From assembly GCA_028015205.1 (NCBI GenBank), contig CM051508.1, positions 12,728,001-12,792,000 on the forward strand: 64,000 nucleotides of DNA. Direction: 5' to 3'. Below, one piece after another: positions 6,898 to 17,100 of the stretch (positions are counted from its first letter, which is position 1; the number at the start of each line of letters is the position of its first letter). Below the pieces are notes generated by a model that was given only the letters and a program-made list of their open reading frames with translations, was not told the DNA's origin and searched no databases. The translations under genes and the position numbers were made by a program. Source of the DNA: Mytilisepta virgata. Lineage: Eukaryota > Mollusca > Bivalvia > Mytilida > Mytilidae.

Positions 6898-9587
6898 GTG
6901 CGGGGCGCCGTGATTCGATAATGTCCGTGGGCGAGGGTGCTGATGCCGTCGGGTAGGATGTGGCGCTTATCATCATTGGAGGAAAGGGATTTCTTGCACG
7001 TCTCGAGAGTCTGGACCTGATGAAGTCGGCTGTGGATGATATTCATTGATCGATATTTCTCCTTGCCCGTATCCAGGCACTCCTTATAGTCGGCGAAGGT
7101 CAGATTGGTCTCGACCACGCTCTTCTTCACACCCTTAGCCTTCTTACACTCCTCGCGATCCACTTTGAAGGCATATGCTTTCGGCCGGAGACCCACGTAC
7201 TCGATCATCGGGTGGCCAGCGCACTCATCTTTGAATTTGCCGAGCACTTTCTTATTCACGCCAGCCTGAATCCCGGAGGCATGGTCTGGGGCATAATTGG
7301 ACGTATTGAAGCACTGCTGCACGCTCTCCGCCATATCCTTATATACGTCCGCCGTCTGGATATCGCAGATTAAGCTATCCGTATCCGTGTAGCAGATGCT
7401 GAGTCGGTCGCCATACCGGGGCTTCAGATAATCATAGACGAAGTCGGTCATCAGGGTCTTTGATAGATCAAGGATGGAGAATCCTAGGTAGATGGGCTTA
7501 TCGAAGACCAGCTTGGTGCGATGCAGATGGACGGCAGCCAGATCTTCGCTGAAGACCGTCCTGCGCTTGAAGTTTGGCTTGGCCACTAGCTTCCGGGCGA
7601 TCTTCTCGCTATTGACCAGCCGCACGTCGACCCTATTGCGGATATTCTCCATGGTCTTCCCGAATACCGAGTTGACCATAAGTTTGAAGAAATCCTTCTC
7701 GAAGGCGGTGGTGGCCAAGGTCCTGCAAGCCGTATTCTTCTCCACGTAAGCCCTCAGCCATGGGCTCTGGGTGAATCGGAGGACGCGATGGATCTTCTTC
7801 AGCTTCAGACCTCGGGCAAGATACTTCTTGAGATTCACGTAGTGGACCACGTATTTCTCCTTGTCGTGGAGGTTGGCCACCAGCTTCCTGACTCCATTGA
7901 TCACCATGGATTCCGGCGCGAGGGGATAATCGTTATGACGATCGTGGATCTCCCTGGGATATTCGAGATCCACTTCCAAGATGAATCCTTGCTCATCCTC
8001 TTCGCCGAGCGTGCTGAGGTCTGGGACTTCCGAGGGATCGATCCACTTGAAACCTCCGGTGGGTAAGGCCCGACTCATCGCCCATCCGTAGAGATTATTG
8101 GCGTCCAGATACATCAGATAGTTTGTCGGCTTGCTCGGATCGAAATCTTGCACGTAGGGATTATTCGCCCGAGCATATCTCTGAGACGCCATGGTCAGAC
8201 CCCCGCGAATCCCCTTCTCGACCATGAGCATCATATCGGGGTCGGTGAGAAGCTCAAGCTTGATATCGCTGACCTTGAGCGCGGCGTCGTAAGCTAACCC
8301 TGGCGCTGTGTAGTAGTGCGCAGGATCGAGACCATAGTGCTTCATGCAGATTTCGCGGAAATTCTCGAATACGTCGGTGAGCAAGACCACGTCGGTCTCG
8401 AGATAGAGGTCGTGATAATCGCGCATGGTCTTGCATCCGAAGGCCTCCCAGACCTTCTGGGCGTGATCGTAATCTTCCTCGCTGATATGCTCACCGGTGA
8501 GCGTGCTGAAGAATGATTCCTTGGGCGGGAGCTGGGTCTCCTGGAACCTCTCGAATCTATCCATATAGTCGTAGGGGTAGACGCCTTTGCGTAGCAGCAG
8601 GTCTAGGTGATGACTTCGCTGCTCGATCGACGCGGTTGGGATATCGTACCCTTCATCCATCTCCTTGACCGTGAAGGTGATATCCGCCCCGACCACTTCC
8701 TTCACCCTCTGAGAGCATCCTTGGAGAATCTCGGGTATCCTGGTACGCGGGACCCCTTTCTTATGAATCATCAATCCGTCGAATACGAGCGCCCCTACCT
8801 CAATCTCCTGCTCGGTCAGATAGTCGAAGGCCGCCATCAGAGCCTTATTTTCCAGGGAACACATGACGTAATTCACGGTCGTGCCCTCGATATTGTAATC
8901 CGTCCCCTTCTTTTCCTTGGATTCGCAGGCGAGCTTATGCAGGTCAGGATTCAGCTTGATTACTTTCTCCATGATCTGCCTCATCCCTCCATAGTAGTCA
9001 CGGAGCCAGGCGGGTGCGTCATGCTTGAGTCTGACGATCTTCCCATTGATGATGGCGAGCAGGTAAATTTTGGCATCGTCCCGGCTAATTCCCTCGTAGG
9101 CCATCAGGTCCGCGATTAGCTTTTCACGCTCGCTGATATATGCATCGAGCCCCATGCATGCGATGCCATTTTCGTGGCAATACCAGGAGAGCAGAGTCGG
9201 ATGCGCATTCTTCATATCGATATCGATCATATGATCTGCGCATAGGGTATGTCGGATGCGGCGGCTGATATTCTGGAGGCCAATCTTCTCGCCCGACCAA
9301 TACCTCCCGAAGTCGTTGCGCTGGTAATATCTCATCGGGCACTCACCCAGGGCATTGGTGCGGGCCAAGTAATCTTTCAAGAGCGTCAGCTGAGCATCCT
9401 TATCCACCTTCTCTCCCTTGATATATCTACTCCCCAGCTCGTAGTCTTCCGGGTACGTCACGATATGCTTCAGCTTTTCCCGGTCGATCACTTCGCGCAA
9501 GGTGATGCTTCGCCCATTCTCCGATTCAAAGTGCCCAATCTTGAAAAGCCCCGGATCCATCGGCTTGGCCCCAAATTCCCGCCTCAT
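6894..9587 (-). CDS. PolB: Protein-primed family B DNA polymerase, C-terminal part with inserted second polymerase-like domain
   Basis: The 897-residue frame continues the polymerase after a frame break at about 9620-9640. From about residue 330 it is ordinary Polinton polymerase: LLRKGVYPYDYMDRF, ExoIII-like YLETDVVLL (D399), motif A YLDANNLYG (D495), motif B KLMVNSVFG (K635, N639), motif C YTDTDS (D735, D737), and K803-A-Y. Residues about 5-325 are foreign to this family. They hold LQNISRRIRHTL, then IDIDMKNAHP (D122, D124), then R169...K173...NG (181-182), then VFDG (D270). That order resembles motifs A, B and C of family A or transposon-viral (TV-Pol) polymerases. The frame is intact to the stop, which is shared with the protease motif. 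No start motif precedes 9587, so a separate gene is unlikely. Confidence 0.8.
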   Translation of the reverse strand: MRREFGAKPMDPGLFKIGHFESENGRSITLREVIDREKLKHIVTYPEDYELGSRYIKGEKVDKDAQLTLLKDYLARTNALGECPMRYYQRNDFGRYWSGEKIGLQNISRRIRHTLCADHMIDIDMKNAHPTLLSWYCHENGIACMGLDAYISEREKLIADLMAYEGISRDDAKIYLLAIINGKIVRLKHDAPAWLRDYYGGMRQIMEKVIKLNPDLHKLACESKEKKGTDYNIEGTTVNYVMCSLENKALMAAFDYLTEQEIEVGALVFDGLMIHKKGVPRTRIPEILQGCSQRVKEVVGADITFTVKEMDEGYDIPTASIEQRSHHLDLLLRKGVYPYDYMDRFERFQETQLPPKESFFSTLTGEHISEEDYDHAQKVWEAFGCKTMRDYHDLYLETDVVLLTDVFENFREICMKHYGLDPAHYYTAPGLAYDAALKVSDIKLELLTDPDMMLMVEKGIRGGLTMASQRYARANNPYVQDFDPSKPTNYLMYLDANNLYGWAMSRALPTGGFKWIDPSEVPDLSTLGEEDEQGFILEVDLEYPREIHDRHNDYPLAPESMVINGVRKLVANLHDKEKYVVHYVNLKKYLARGLKLKKIHRVLRFTQSPWLRAYVEKNTACRTLATTAFEKDFFKLMVNSVFGKTMENIRNRVDVRLVNSEKIARKLVAKPNFKRRTVFSEDLAAVHLHRTKLVFDKPIYLGFSILDLSKTLMTDFVYDYLKPRYGDRLSICYTDTDSLICDIQTADVYKDMAESVQQCFNTSNYAPDHASGIQAGVNKKVLGKFKDECAGHPMIEYVGLRPKAYAFKVDREECKKAKGVKKSVVETNLTFADYKECLDTGKEKYRSMNIIHSRLHQVQTLETCKKSLSSNDDKRHILPDGISTLAHGHYRITAPRT

Positions 9588-9616
9588 ATTAGTGAAGGCA
9601 TCGGCCGGCGTGGATT

Positions 9617-11842
9617 CTACCAGCTTCTGCAGGCTTGCCCCATGAACTTGAAGCTATCGATGAAGCGCAGGTGCTGATAGAGCGTCTTCACTTTTCCCTT
9701 CTTATCCTTGTACGAGCCGACCGCCACGCTCTTGGTGAATGAGATGTAGCGTTCCTCCGTGTTTGGGATGCAATCAATCTTGCCCTCAGTGGCCCCCAGC
9801 GCCTTGATGAAGAGATGGGCATCGTAGCCTGCCAGATTATGGAAGATGACCGGGATGAATTTCGGCGCCTGATAGTTCAGATTGCACTCATTGTGCGCGG
9901 CCCCCCTAAATCTGCCTGTGAAGTGGCAATGGTCCCTCACCCTATCCTCCCCAAGCTCCTGGTCGCAGATGAAGCACTTGGTAGCTTCTGCGAAGGTGAT
10001 CTTATCTTCCTCGGTCATCACCATGGGCTTCTTGAAATCGTTCTGCTGATAGATATCGCGGATGTCTTTCGTCAGCCGATCCACGAAGATCTGCCCTACG
10101 TCCTCCCCTTCTTGCTGCATGGTATAGATCACCGGCTCCTTGGCGTATACCGTTTCATCGAAGGACTTGATATGGTAGCAGAATCCCGATGGTACGTGCT
10201 TCTGGAGGATCTTGGTATGAGGTTTGGACGGCTCGCCCCCTTCTACCTTCTGCTTGATAAGCTCCAGAAAGCGGGTCAGCAGCTGCATGATTCCGTCTAC
10301 GCCAGACTTTGCCGGTTCGGGCCCCACCTTGGCCGTGAAGCATTCGAAGTCTGCGTAGACGACGAATGGCACCTTCATTGAGCGGATGTGGTTTTGGAAG
10401 CTGACGTAGCTCCCTTCGCTGGGCATCTCGATTTTCACCGCCTTCTTCTGCCCGCAATATTCCATGTGCTGGTCAAGGAGGTCTTGCCGCGTGAAGTGAT
10501 TCAGGCATCGGCGGCAGAAGTAAGCTTCTCCATTGTGATCGCTCACCTGCGCCGTCAAGAGTCTCGAGAGATTCTTCACCCAGCAGTAGTGCCGCGTCTC
10601 AGCGTTAGCCACTTGCATGAGATCCACGTGTTTTGCCCCGGCATCATCCCTTTCGGATATCCTCAGAGGGTAGACCCCTTCCCCCTTCCTCCCATCGAAT
10701 CCGTATACGTTGACTTTGATCCCCTCGTTCAGCTTCTCGAACCTATCGATTGCTCGGAGTGAGACGGGGAAGTCGATGCCGTCGAACCTGAGCTCGTCCG
10801 TCCACTTTTCGTACTGCTTGACTCGGTTGGCATGTTTCTGATCCACCTCCTCGTGATAGAGGGCCGAGAGGATCGCCCATTTGAAGCACTGCTGATCCTT
10901 ATTTTGCACGTTCACTATTGCATTCTTGGCGGCGAGCTTCTTGGGAAGTGGGATATATGAGCTTCCTTTGAGGGGCTTGTACTCATTCAGCTGAATCTCC
11001 AGCTTCTCGATGTGCCCAAAGGTCCATCCGCTTCCCTTAGCATTGAAAGCCGCCATGCTTTCCTTGATCTTATCCTCCATCTGCGCTATCTCTTCGTCCA
11101 AATCTACCGACTCGGTAATTACCCTCAAGGCCGATCGGAATGTTGGATAAGCGTAGGTATTTTCACCGGTCGCCGGATTAATCTTCACCATCTCCACGTG
11201 GAGGAGTATTTCCACTTTCAACCCCTTCTTTTCCGCCAGCCCCTCCGAAATCGTGCTTCGGATTTTCCCCTGGCTTTGCCTGATGAAAGTCTCCACGTCC
11301 AGCTGCGTCTTGGGTTTGATGTCCACCGTGCCAAATACCCCACCCACGGCCTCCCGCTTATCCTCAACCTCGATATGGTCTGCGGCTTCTTCAATGCTCT
11401 GCTCCACCTTCTCAGCCAGCTGATCTTTCTTCAGCCGGGAGATATTGGTAATCCCCCTCCGCCTCGCCATCGCCTTGAGCTGAGCCTTGGTAAATACCTC
11501 CCGACGTTTGAATTTCCGGTCGGTCGCCGATTCAATGAGTTGCACCAAATCGAACTTATTCTTCCTGCTATATCCCCTCACCCCTTCCTCCTTGGCGATT
11601 TTCCTCAGTTCCCTCATGGTCTCGACCACCCTAAATTTCCCTCCGATCGGCTGGTCGGCGTCGTCTCGCCACTTGGTATGCCTCCAGCAAAGCCCATCCT
11701 TCCTTGGTTTGCCCTTGCAAAGTTGCCCCTTCTTCCTTTTCAGTGGAGTATTGCAGAATTTCTGCATTTCGGGAGATGAAGTTGGTCTGCTATCTTCGCA
11801 GACGGAATCTTCGAAGCAATCCATGATATTCTTGGGTGGCAT
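9617..11842 (-). CDS. PolB: Protein-primed family B DNA polymerase, N-terminal part (frame broken at 3' end)
   Basis: I chose the ATG at 11842 (741 residues, MPPKNIMDCF) because TATAAATAAAAT lies just before it. The frame is open upstream to 11965, but those residues look noncoding. Positions from 11842: a zinc knuckle C30/C42/C52/H55; two SAP-like helical segments near 75-105 and 117-150; a C2H2 finger near 443-463 (YFCRRCLNHF); ExoI motif VYADFE (D498, E500); an endonuclease VII-like zinc cluster near 623-653 (C-x2-C, DHCHFTG, HNECN); ExoII motif FHNLAGYD near 667-674. It ends in a stop at 9617 while the polymerase reading continues in another frame from about 9635, consistent with one missing base. 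The terminal-protein function is presumed in the N-terminal half. Either a damaged gene or a sequence error. Confidence 0.8.
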   Translation of the reverse strand: MPPKNIMDCFEDSVCEDSRPTSSPEMQKFCNTPLKRKKGQLCKGKPRKDGLCWRHTKWRDDADQPIGGKFRVVETMRELRKIAKEEGVRGYSRKNKFDLVQLIESATDRKFKRREVFTKAQLKAMARRRGITNISRLKKDQLAEKVEQSIEEAADHIEVEDKREAVGGVFGTVDIKPKTQLDVETFIRQSQGKIRSTISEGLAEKKGLKVEILLHVEMVKINPATGENTYAYPTFRSALRVITESVDLDEEIAQMEDKIKESMAAFNAKGSGWTFGHIEKLEIQLNEYKPLKGSSYIPLPKKLAAKNAIVNVQNKDQQCFKWAILSALYHEEVDQKHANRVKQYEKWTDELRFDGIDFPVSLRAIDRFEKLNEGIKVNVYGFDGRKGEGVYPLRISERDDAGAKHVDLMQVANAETRHYCWVKNLSRLLTAQVSDHNGEAYFCRRCLNHFTRQDLLDQHMEYCGQKKAVKIEMPSEGSYVSFQNHIRSMKVPFVVYADFECFTAKVGPEPAKSGVDGIMQLLTRFLELIKQKVEGGEPSKPHTKILQKHVPSGFCYHIKSFDETVYAKEPVIYTMQQEGEDVGQIFVDRLTKDIRDIYQQNDFKKPMVMTEEDKITFAEATKCFICDQELGEDRVRDHCHFTGRFRGAAHNECNLNYQAPKFIPVIFHNLAGYDAHLFIKALGATEGKIDCIPNTEERYISFTKSVAVGSYKDKKGKVKTLYQHLRFIDSFKFMGQACRSW

Positions 11843-11855
11843 GATTTTATTTATA
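11840..11855 (-). promoter_or_regulatory. TATAAATAAAAT box before polymerase start
   Basis: The sense strand reads TATAAATAAAATCATG. It is a TATA-like relative of the motif on the other genes and supports the start at 11842 over 11965. Confidence 0.5.
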
Positions 11856-11965
11856 CTATTTAAATTTTTTAATTTTTTTTTTAAGGTGGAATGGTGATTT
11901 TTCTCGACCACCAAGATTGTGCATAGTCTTACCAGTAAAGGGTTTTGATAGCTATTTATACCCAT

Positions 11966-14078
11966 CTATTCCTGCAATTACGTTAGGGAAGGTACGGAAA
12001 ATTTGCATATTGCATAAATATTTTTGCAAAATTTTACCCCGAATACCATCAGACCCCAGTGAAAATTATTGATATCCCATCTAAAGCATATTTTAGGAAA
12101 TAGTAATGATTATTTTTCCTTTCCGTAGTCTATAGCATGAATAAATCGAAAAAATCCAAATTTTTTCCCAAAATCAGGGGAGATAATCCACTAATAATTA
12201 CGCAAGAAAAAATAATCTTTTCTGATGAGGTATCTCCCATTGGAAAAGTCCTCCACACCCCAGAATCCTTGCCTCCCAGCACTTTTCAGCATCCCCGAGT
12301 CGCTCAATACCCATTTGCATCCTGGGGGCCCAAATTTGGGGTCTTATGCAGGATTTCTGCATGGAAAATGGTCTTGGGGCAGAACTCTCATTATGACACT
12401 ACTAATAGCAGAGATACTAGAATATTTTGAAATATTTTTTCCTTGTAGCATAAAGTAAAACTTACGCATATACAGTTGACCTATGACCTCACTCAGTAAA
12501 AGTAAAAGCGATGATGCGCGAAATCGCAGTAAAATATTTATAGTATAACTAATCGCTCAATTCAAATACATGTACCAGTGTAACAGGAGGGTCTGTCAAC
12601 TATGTGTTACCAGTCCCTGCTGAATACTAAAATGTTCAGAATTGCCCAACAAAAACAAGACATCAAATTTGCTATTCCCTATCTGTATTCAATTAGTAAA
12701 TTCCTCAACTGACGAACAGGCAGACAGTCGGACAAACAAACGGTTGCAGCAATTCGAACATTCAGTTCGTTCCTCTGGGACTCCAAGCTGTTTATTTTGG
12801 CAATTCGAATACAATTAGTAAGTTCTCATTTTATTAACATATAACAAAAAAGATTCAACAATTTGACATAAATATATCCCAAATATAAAATGTAAATGGT
12901 GTAGCAAATTATGAATTTAAAGAATTACTTAACATTTGCTTCGCAGGGGCAGGGTAAAAATGTCCATAGAACCCCCAAATTAACCCTAGAAAAACATACA
13001 GTGGTAGTTAGGAAAGTATCAAAAAATAGTTATGAGGTATTTCATTTTTAAATAGGACCCTATTGCTCAGACTTAAAAATTCAAGAACGTATATCTAAAT
13101 CCAGGTCAATTTCCATTTCGCACTGTAACCAAACTGTTGAGCTCCAACCAAACGGAGAATGGTATAATTCTATACTGATTCTTTTTTTTTATCTTTATAT
13201 TTCTATACTGATTCAATGATCACAAACTTAAATGTGACTCTGATTATAACGCAACAACAGAGTTTATGGGAAAACAAAGTTTTCTAAGCAGTGGTAAAAT
13301 TAACTATTAAATTTTTCAGAGTAATGTTTATTACTGTAAAGCAATATGTTTTAAATGATTTACACAAATGACAATATTATTATCCATTATATTTATTGTA
13401 CGTTTTGATAACATATACAGAACTGAAAAGAGAACGTTTACCTTGCTATAAATTGAGTTTAAAGGGAGATAATCACAAATCTATCTTGTAAAAAGTTGAA
13501 ATAAACAACGTGAGACAGAACTACGCAGTAAATCACGAGTGCGCCCAGCGCACGAGTTAATTACGCTGTAGTTCGGACACAAGTTGTTTATTTCAGGTAC
13601 TTCAATTCAGCGATTAGTTTTTTATTACATTGTACAGAATCTATCTACCATTATAGCAGAAATAAATCAAACGGACTGTGTATATTTTGATATCTCTCCA
13701 CGGCAATTGTGGCGTCACTTCCGAGAGTGAAATACCGGCTGTTCTTTTCACGTATGATTTACCAGATTTTCTTTCACTCGGATACTATACGGTAAATCAC
13801 CGATTATAATGTAATAATTATATTTTATTCTGTCCAAAACGTCACTTAATGGACCCCAAAAAAATCATAATTTTCCAGAGGGCAGTTTTCAGTCATCACA
13901 AAGTCATTTAATTTTTGTTTACTTTCAAGACATCTTCCGTTAAGTCTAATTATTTTTGGCTAATTCTAATTTAGATCAGATTCTTTATTCTTAAAATTAT
14001 TTTAAAGCTTCTAAACTAAGATATATTTATGTTAAAAAAAACTATTTATTTCGATTCAATTTTATATCTGTAAACAAA
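11966..14078. other. Non-coding, AT-rich DNA between Polinton genes and GTPase gene C
   Basis: No convincing gene. The first about 600 bp may be the Polinton terminal repeat; the partner end is outside the window. A palindrome with about 45-bp arms lies at 13498-13594. A 97-codon frame at 12137 has no recognisable features. Confidence 0.5.
13498..13594. repeat. Foldback palindrome, arms about 45 bp
   Basis: The arm beginning GAAATAAACAACGTGAGACA is mirrored by the end TTGTTTATTTC. The arms meet around GAGTGCGCCCAGCGCACGAG. Pairing is imperfect but continuous. Confidence 0.7.
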
Positions 14079-14185
14079 TCATTTGCAGCGACATCTATGT
14101 TTACGTTCTTCTTCTATTGAGTCTATCATTATAGATGAACCTCTATTAAATGTCCTCTTTTTCTCGTCTTTTATGAGTATATTTG
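14079..14185 (-). CDS. Gene C exon 5 (C-terminal tail CRCK)
   Basis: Acceptor TTTGTTTGTTTCAG/CA has a strong pyrimidine tract. It encodes [16 protein letters not shown] and ends in HRCRCK and TGA. Frame and phase fit exon 4. Confidence 0.75.
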
Positions 14186-17100
14186 CTGAAACAAACAAAA
14201 AATCGTGCAATTCGATTATTCTTTTAAAACATATTGCACAGGTCAAATATGACTCATGCAAACTGACCCGATGTATAAATATAGTAACAGACTATACTTT
14301 CAGTTTTATTTTAGGAAAAAATACAGCAATTAGTAATGTGAGAAGATCTAAAATTTCTGCGATTTTAGATGAAAACAATGGTACAAGATTTAGCACAGTA
14401 CTAAACTGTATACAAATACTTGCTGGTACACAATTTTTTTATTTTTATCGTGTCATTGCTTCAGTGATCTTTTGTTGATACTATATAAGGTCTCTATATT
14501 CACGCTATTTGATCGAACTTACCTATATCACAGAATATATTGCTAACGTTTTCTCCAGTTCTGGCTGAAACTTCAGTAAAGTACATTCTTTGATTCATGG
14601 CATACTGTTCAGCTTCCTATAAAGAGGACAAATATACCTAAGGGGCAATCAAAAAACCTAATCCATTGGACAGACAAACCCGGTAAGAAAAATGAACAGC
14701 AGATAAACACTGAAAACTAAAAAAAATGAACAACGCGAATTCCTATAAAAACCAGGAGTGAACCCAGGTGCTCCTGAAGAGTAAGCAGTTCCTGCTCCGT
14801 ATACGGCACCCGTCGTGAAGTTTAACAAAGTCAATCCGGTGGAAGTCACAACGACAGTGGGAACAGGTCCAACATCATCTTAGAGATTGGAACACTGTAA
14901 CGGTCAATCAATTCGTAATGACGACCGTAAAATTTCTTAAGTGATGACATCAACTTATCCCTGATAAAATCCTGGTTAAGAAGCTTTTGTGACAGCAGTA
15001 ATCCTCTTTGTCGAACGTCAGGGTAACTCACCCATGCCCTTGAAAATCGGATAAGCAGAGAAACGTAGACGTCATATGGAGGCGATGCTGGTATATTGCT
15101 ACTAAAGAAGGGAAATTTAACAATATGAAAGTCATCACGTTTGTCATAAAGTTTTGTCTTCAAATGTCCCCCATTGTCTATTTCAAGAAAAAAAATCTAA
15201 ATATGAAGCGGACTTTGGTGTATCTGTAGTATCCTTAATTTCAAGTTCACTGGGGTAGAAGAGATGTAGAAAGTCTTGGAATTTGTCGTTTTTTAACGAC
15301 AACATGTCATCTATATAACGAAAAGTGAAATTGAAGGATTGGGCTAGTTTCTTTTTGTTTTCACGTAGTAGCCCTTGAATGAAGTCCGCTGCATATGAGA
15401 ACAGAAACAGATCGGCGAGGAGAGGAGCACAGTTAGTTCCCATTGGAATGCCGATTGTTTGTTGAAAAATTAAACCGCCAAATTCAAAAAAATATGTTGT
15501 CCATGAGAAAATCTAACACGTCTGTAATTTCATCTTCAGAATACTTTTTGTCAGAATCAAGAGTGGTTCTTCACGAAATAAACCTTTTCTCTACCTAAAA
15601 CTAGAAATTTATACCTGCGCGTGCCATTTTTCTTGAAAAAAGCATTGATGAACTAGTTGTTTTAATCGATTCTTTCTGAGAATGTGGTATGGTAGTGTAG
15701 AGTGTAGAGAAGTCGAATATACAATATGGATGGATGGATGAATTATTGTTTAAGTGTCAACCAGGTGCATATCAGGACGAGAACATGTTGATATGATTAT
15801 GAATATGATCTCACGCTGAGCCGGATTTTAACGTGCTAGTTCACGGGGTAACTGACCGCAGGAAGACGTATCACGCCATCCAGAGTCCGAGCCGACCAAT
15901 CGATCTTTTTTCTTACTTCTTGATGTCGCGCGCTTGGCGGAGAAGCAGCAAATACCACTTTTAATATCTTTGGTTTGACCCGACCGGGGATCGAACCTTC
16001 GACCTTCCGCACTCGAGGCGAGCACGCTACCACTGTTGCAACGCTTATTGAAATAAAAACGCTTATTGAAATAAATATTTCAATAACCGGTGACTTTCAA
16101 CGCTTATTGAAATATTTATTTCATTAAGCGTTGAATTGCAACGCTTATTGAAATATTGTTTCATTAAACGGCGCAATTGCAACCATTAATGAAATAATTA
16201 TTTCATTAAGCGTTGGCTTCGCTGTTTCTCGGAAAACTGGACGTACATTTCCAACGCTTATTGAAATAACTTTAGTTACTGTTGGTTGGCTGGAGCATAC
16301 AATGTAGTGGGGTTTAACTCCACTTTCGATATTTTTCAACTATTTCGTGAATACCAATTTTATTAGTTTTGGAAGCCTGACTAATGAACTGCCAATCTGA
16401 TAAATTAGAAATAAAAGCTATGAATTGTGTGCACACCTTTTGCAAATACATAAAGCCGGGAATTAACTCTCACCTTACATATGATAAGCTACATAGTGTA
16501 CCAGATCAACTATATAATTCAATCGACCTGTTTTAAATAGTTAGTCTTCATCTTAAATAAAGTAAAGAACAGTGCTACAACCAGTTTAGTAAGAAAAATT
16601 ATTGTCTGAGACAAGAGACCTGTAGTTGAGAGTTTCGCGAACTTATTTGCAATCTTGGGTAGCGGCATTGTTCCAGACAAGGGACCTGCAATTGACAGCA
16701 GCGCGAACTTATTTGCAACCTTGAGTAGCGTCGTTCTAAAGCCAGACAATAAGTAGGCCTGGTTTTCTGCATATTGATATCTTTTAAAATATCAGCCGCG
16801 AGCCGTAATGTGAAGCATTTTGAGCGAGTGAGCGAAGCGAACGAGCAAAAATAATTCATATTACGTCGAGCGGTGATATTTTACAATATCTATGCGCAGA
16901 AAAAGCTAGATAATATATTTATCACGTTTGAAACTACGTTTTCGTCGATTTTTATTCGGCGGTAGACCTGATAACTAAACCGGAAGGTTGCATCAAAGTT
17001 ATCAACGTTGGGTCAAAACATTCTGATGTCGGCGATAAGTTCGGGGCATCTCATATCAACGTCGAGTCAAATGTCTTTAACGTCATAGATGATCTGTGCT

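Larger units (their letters stand above)
1..12550. mobile_element. Polinton/Maverick (adintovirus-like) endogenous DNA virus, left end outside window
   Basis: The segment carries the diagnostic Polinton set: protein-primed family B polymerase, DDE integrase with chromodomain, FtsK/HerA-type packaging ATPase, adenain-like cysteine protease and a double-jelly-roll capsid protein. It is visibly GC-rich and almost fully coding up to about 11.86 kb, in contrast to the AT-rich DNA beyond. All genes except the integrase are on the minus strand, separated by only 4-14 bp at most junctions. The left part lies outside the window, so terminal inverted repeats and a target duplication cannot be checked. 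The right limit of 12550 is only a guess: the plus strand there ends in TATAACT, so the outward terminus would read AGTTATACTATAAATA, and Polinton ends start with AG. Element identity is well supported; the boundary is weak. Confidence 0.85.

Noticed and set aside
9587..9640. Second polymerase frame as an independent gene
   Set aside because: No TAGATAAATG-type motif precedes it, and coding similarity extends upstream of its ATG in the same frame, so a frame break is the simpler reading.
11842..11965. Upstream start at 11965 for the polymerase
   Set aside because: The extra 41 residues look like translated AT-rich leader, and the TATA-like box lies directly before 11842.
1..11965. Bacterial or phage origin of the left region
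   Set aside because: Chromodomain integrase, adenain-type protease and animal-type Polinton proteins, next to intron-bearing animal genes, point to an endogenous animal virus.
12137..12430. 97-codon plus-strand frame right of the polymerase
   Set aside because: AT-rich, low complexity, no motif and no strong start signal; it may lie in the element's terminal repeat.
14079..14261. 60-codon minus frame as a separate small gene
   Set aside because: Its last 34 codons are the final exon of GTPase gene C after a strong acceptor; the part before is intron.
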